Shown here: positions 61,375 through 64,000 of the stretch, piece after piece
How positions within the stretch are numbered: the first letter of the stretch is position 1
Layout: each line of letters begins with the position of its first letter
Assembly: GCA_021372355.1 (NCBI GenBank)
Contig: JAJFUQ010000094.1
Span: forward strand, 28,162-92,161
From: Nocardiaceae bacterium
GTDB lineage: Bacteria; Actinomycetota; Actinomycetes; Mycobacteriales; Mycobacteriaceae
Reading direction: 5' to 3'
DNA length: 64,000 nucleotides
The notes under the pieces: generated by a model
Database searches by the model: none
What the model was told of the DNA's origin: nothing
The model's input: the letters and a program-made list of their open reading frames with translations, nothing else
Program-made: the position numbers and the translations under genes

Positions 61375-62175
61375 TCAGCCTGCCGCACGTGTGTGGTTGA
61401 GCCGGTAGGAGGTGGTGCCGGTTTCGATGATGGTGCCGTGGAAGGTGAGCCGGTCGACGATTGCGGCGCACAAGCGTGGGTCGGTGAACGTTTCGGTCCA
61501 GCCGGAGAAGGACTGGTTGGAGGCGATCGCCACGGATGCCTTTTCTTCGCGTTCGGTCAACACCTGGAACAGCAGTTCTGCTCCGCGCTGATCGAGTTTC
61601 ATGTAGCCGAGTTCGTCGATGCAGAGAAGATCTACCCTGCCGTAGCGGGCAATCGTGCGGGCGAGTTGCTTCTCGTCGGCAGCCTCGACGAGCTCGTTCA
61701 CCAGCTTCGTCGCCAGTGTGTAGCGGACCCGGAAGCCTTGCTCGGCGGCAGCGGTGCCGAGAGCGATGAGCAGGTGGCTTTTGCCGGTGCCGGAGTCACC
61801 GATCAAGCAGAGTGGATCGCCGCGGCGTATCCAATCGCCCGCCGCGAGGGTGTGCACGGTGGCGGCGTTAACGTTCGGGTTGGCGTCGAAATCGAAGTCA
61901 CCCAGCCATTTCTGGCGCGGGAACCCGGCTGCTGCCACCCTGCGTACCGTCGAGCGGCGGTCTCGGTCATCGCATTCAGCGAGCAGCAGTTCGGCGAGGA
62001 ATCCGTGGTAGGTGAGCTGCTCGCGCTCGGCAACCTTCACTGCCTCGTCCATCACCGCCCGGACCGTGGGCAACCGCAACCTTCGGCAGGCTGAATCGAC
62101 CGCTGCCTGTGCAGCCTCTTGGGTCATGCCGCGTTGACGGCGAAGTGTGGTGGTGACTTTCGTGGCCGTGCTCAT
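61375..62175 (-). CDS. istB: IS21-family transposition ATPase IstB
   Basis: A 266-residue AAA+ ATPase. Walker A GDSGTGKSHL at residues 126-135, Walker B LLCIDELGY, and later sensor region SNQSFSGW. It stimulates the IstA transposase and helps choose targets. The start at 62175 overlaps the istA stop by ATGA. Reading frame intact. Confidence 0.95.
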   Translation of the reverse strand: MSTATKVTTTLRRQRGMTQEAAQAAVDSACRRLRLPTVRAVMDEAVKVAEREQLTYHGFLAELLLAECDDRDRRSTVRRVAAAGFPRQKWLGDFDFDANPNVNAATVHTLAAGDWIRRGDPLCLIGDSGTGKSHLLIALGTAAAEQGFRVRYTLATKLVNELVEAADEKQLARTIARYGRVDLLCIDELGYMKLDQRGAELLFQVLTEREEKASVAIASNQSFSGWTETFTDPRLCAAIVDRLTFHGTIIETGTTSYRLNHTRAAG

Positions 62176-63854
62176 GGTCCAGTCGTTCCTTCCAGTCCAT
62201 CCGATACGCCCGGGTTTGTGGGTGCGGGTCTGCGTTTGAGCAGCTCGTCATAGGCAGCGACGTCCGGCAGCGGACGAGTATCGGGCGGCAGACCCGCGAT
62301 CACGGTCGCTGGATCGGCGAGGCGGCGCTGGGTCAGGCTGACAACACGGTGCCCGAGCGCAGTTGCTTGGTTACCGGTGTGACGGCCTGATTCAGGACCA
62401 CCGCCGACTGCATGCAAACGGGCTTCGACCGCGACTACATCCGCCGATACTGCCCCGACCGAGAGTGCTGCTTCGATCCCGGCGATCACATCGGCTGTGC
62501 TCATGCTGCGGTGGAGCAGCAACACCTCGATCAGCGAGCGGGTGCCGGCGGCGTCACCGTCAACACGGCGTGCCTGCTGCCAGAACGCCTCGTGAGCTGC
62601 GGTGAAAGCACCCGATGCCCGGGCCTGGGCGAGCGCGGTCGAGCCTGGGAACGCGCCTGGTTTGTAGCGCAATACCTCGAGATAGTGGTCGAGATTGATC
62701 GACTGCCCGTTGCGCGTCGTGACGCGTTCATGCCGAGTGGCAACGGATCGGCCCTCGAACACGATCAACTCTGCCGCTCGCAGCGAGACCCGGACCTTGC
62801 GGCCGATCAACCGGACGGGGACCGAGTACTTCGCCGACCGCACTGTAATTAGTGAGGAGCGGTCCACTCTCGGGTGCAGAACCAGGCCGGGATCGAACCG
62901 GTCGCCGGGAAGCGGAGCCAGGTGCGGGCGTTCGGTTTCGAAGTCCTGGGCAACGGTTTGCAGGCGACCGCTGATGCGCCGGTGGTCATCGCGGGCTTCG
63001 CACCTGCGGATGTAGTCGTTGAGTTCGGCGAGTGTGGCCACGTCGGGCATCGGGGTGAGCCAGGTGCGGCGGAAGCGCCCGATCTCGCCCTCGACCCCGC
63101 CCTTCTCGTGGGCACCCTCCTTTCCCGGTTGGCAGTAGAACGGGTCGAATCCGTAGTGGGAGCGGAACAGCACCCACCGGTCGTTCTCGACCCGGCCTCG
63201 TCCGCGGCCGAACACCACCGACGTGACCGCAGACTTCAGGTTGTCGTAGCGGATGTGCCGGACCGGGACACCGCCGATGACGTCGAACGCCTCGATGTGG
63301 CCTTCCAGGAACGCTTCCTGCGATTGGTTGGCGTACACGCGGTGGATCGCTTTGCCGGACTTGGACATTCGGAACGCGAACACGTGGCAGCGGGTCTGGA
63401 CCCCGCCGAGCATCACGTACACGTCGCCGAAATCGACCTCAGCTTCGGCGCCGGGAGCGTGTTCCTGCGGGACGAACGCTTCCTCCGCCTGTTTCCCGGC
63501 CTCGGCGAGGATCTCCGCTTTGCGGACCCGTACGTAGTCCCGCACGGTTGAGTACGACAGGTCGGTGGCGTCGTGTTCATCGGCGAGGCGGTTGAAAATC
63601 CGCAGCGCGGTGTGGCGCTGTTTTCGAGGTGCGTCCAGGTCGGCCCGCAGCATTTCATCGACCACCGGTTTGAACGGGCCGAGCTTCGGCGACTCCCGCA
63701 CCGGTGTCTTGCGTTTCGGCGGCTCCGCGCTCGCCAGCGCCTGGCGGACGGTGTCTCGCCCGACCTTGTACTTGCGGGCCAGCGCCCGAATGCCCAGTTC
63801 CTCGACGCGTGCGTCTCTTCGGATCTGGGCGAACAGCTCCACACGACTTCCCAT
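62172..63854 (-). CDS. istA: IS21-family transposase IstA
   Basis: A 560-residue DDE transposase. An N-terminal helix-turn-helix (GIRALARKYKVGRDTVRQAL) is followed by the catalytic core with Asp in AEVDFGDVYVML, Asp in VRHIRYDNLKSAV and Glu in HEKGGVEGEIGRF, then a basic C-terminal domain. No frameshift is seen, so the element may be active. The promoter should lie between 63855 and the right inverted repeat. Confidence 0.95.
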   Translation of the reverse strand: MGSRVELFAQIRRDARVEELGIRALARKYKVGRDTVRQALASAEPPKRKTPVRESPKLGPFKPVVDEMLRADLDAPRKQRHTALRIFNRLADEHDATDLSYSTVRDYVRVRKAEILAEAGKQAEEAFVPQEHAPGAEAEVDFGDVYVMLGGVQTRCHVFAFRMSKSGKAIHRVYANQSQEAFLEGHIEAFDVIGGVPVRHIRYDNLKSAVTSVVFGRGRGRVENDRWVLFRSHYGFDPFYCQPGKEGAHEKGGVEGEIGRFRRTWLTPMPDVATLAELNDYIRRCEARDDHRRISGRLQTVAQDFETERPHLAPLPGDRFDPGLVLHPRVDRSSLITVRSAKYSVPVRLIGRKVRVSLRAAELIVFEGRSVATRHERVTTRNGQSINLDHYLEVLRYKPGAFPGSTALAQARASGAFTAAHEAFWQQARRVDGDAAGTRSLIEVLLLHRSMSTADVIAGIEAALSVGAVSADVVAVEARLHAVGGGPESGRHTGNQATALGHRVVSLTQRRLADPATVIAGLPPDTRPLPDVAAYDELLKRRPAPTNPGVSDGLEGTTGP

Positions 63855-63973
63855 CCGGCGACTCCCGACCTTCGTGCCAATAGCGACACGAAAACCGTCG
63901 AGGGTGGTCCTAAATCAAACCGTCACAACACACCGGTCTGAAGGAAGGTGGTCCTGAATCAGGCCGTCATACC

Positions 63974-63995
63974 GGTCCTGAATCAAGCTGTCATA
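63974..63995 (-). repeat. right inverted repeat of the IS21-type element
   Basis: Reads TATGACAGCTTGATTCAGGACC inwards on the minus strand; 18 of 22 bases match the left end. It is five bases from the window edge. Confidence 0.7.
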
Positions 63996-64000
63996 GTCAC

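Larger units (their letters stand above)
60902..63995. mobile_element. IS21-family insertion sequence with a passenger gene
   Basis: The element holds istA (62172-63854) and istB (61375-62175), with a 4-bp ATGA overlap, and is bounded by 22-bp inverted repeats: TGTGACAGTTTGAATCGGGACC at the left (60902-60923) and, read inwards from the right, a copy with four mismatches (63974-63995). Further short GGACCACC-type repeats are seen inside both ends, as in IS21 multiple terminal repeats. Between the left end and istB lies an extra gene (60953-61345). Target duplications are not obvious: flanks read ACCAC and GTCAC. Confidence 0.75.

Noticed and set aside
1..64000. CRISPR arrays, tRNA or rRNA genes
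   Set aside because: No repeat-spacer array or RNA gene signature was seen by eye; a tRNAscan/Infernal run would be needed to exclude unusual ones.

Overview
The window is high-GC actinobacterial DNA. Gene content points to the Mycobacteriales (Rhodococcus/Nocardia/Gordonia-like): a SigK/RskA pair with a fasciclin lipoprotein, several cyclopropane-fatty-acid-synthase-like methyltransferases, class III cyclases with mycobacterial-type partner domains, an LGFP-repeat lipoprotein, DUF1254/DUF1214 paralogues and an HbhA-like Lys/Ala-rich protein. The genus is inferred. I saw no rRNA or tRNA genes and no CRISPR array.

Layout. 1-1.4 kb: end of an NAD-binding reductase, an FMN-binding lipoprotein-like protein and its flavin transferase ApbE, overlapping as one operon. 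1.4-10.5 kb: cyclase, M23 peptidase lipoprotein, two universal stress proteins, a frameshifted DUF4389 gene, a metallopeptidase, a TetR regulator, PNPOx-like and VOC enzymes. 10.5-20 kb: mostly single or convergent housekeeping/accessory genes, including a divergent pair of a cNMP-binding patatin phospholipase and an FHA-cyclase. 20.2-24 kb: HbhA-like protein and XRE regulator, then two tandem DUF1254/1214 genes, one frameshifted at a (GGCAG)3 repeat. 24.1-28.9 kb: a tightly overlapped operon (BchC-like dehydrogenase, PTPS-like enzyme, GT4 glycosyltransferase, flippase-like membrane protein, RibD-type reductase) plus a divergent CDP-alcohol phosphatidyltransferase; this looks like a pathway I cannot name. 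29-34.5 kb: CYP153-like P450, PEP-synthase/rifampin-phosphotransferase-like enzyme and condensation-fold acyltransferase. 36-39.7 kb: membrane-anchored molybdopterin oxidoreductase, methyltransferase and GT-C-like membrane protein.

39.7-47.3 kb is a SigK locus in partial decay. sigK-rskA, the fasciclin lipoprotein gene and one CFA-synthase-like gene each carry or share the same promoter pattern (CCATCC, 15 bp, CCGAAC); a molybdopterin oxidoreductase gene with a degenerate copy of the promoter is a multi-frameshift pseudogene, and a second CFA synthase survives as a 3' stub. An alpha/beta-hydrolase pseudogene with a stop codon at the nucleophile serine follows.

47-60.6 kb alternates intact operons (TetR-ABC exporter, CaCA exchanger, SpoIIAA-like protein with APC permease, YihY-like, SPW-repeat protein) with gene remnants (FAH-like, type ISP restriction helicase, SodC pieces in opposite orientations, FAD-linked oxidase tail). 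60.9-64 kb holds an IS21-family element (istA-istB) whose inverted repeats enclose an extra DUF4440-like gene and whose left end abuts a ThrE-like 3' fragment.
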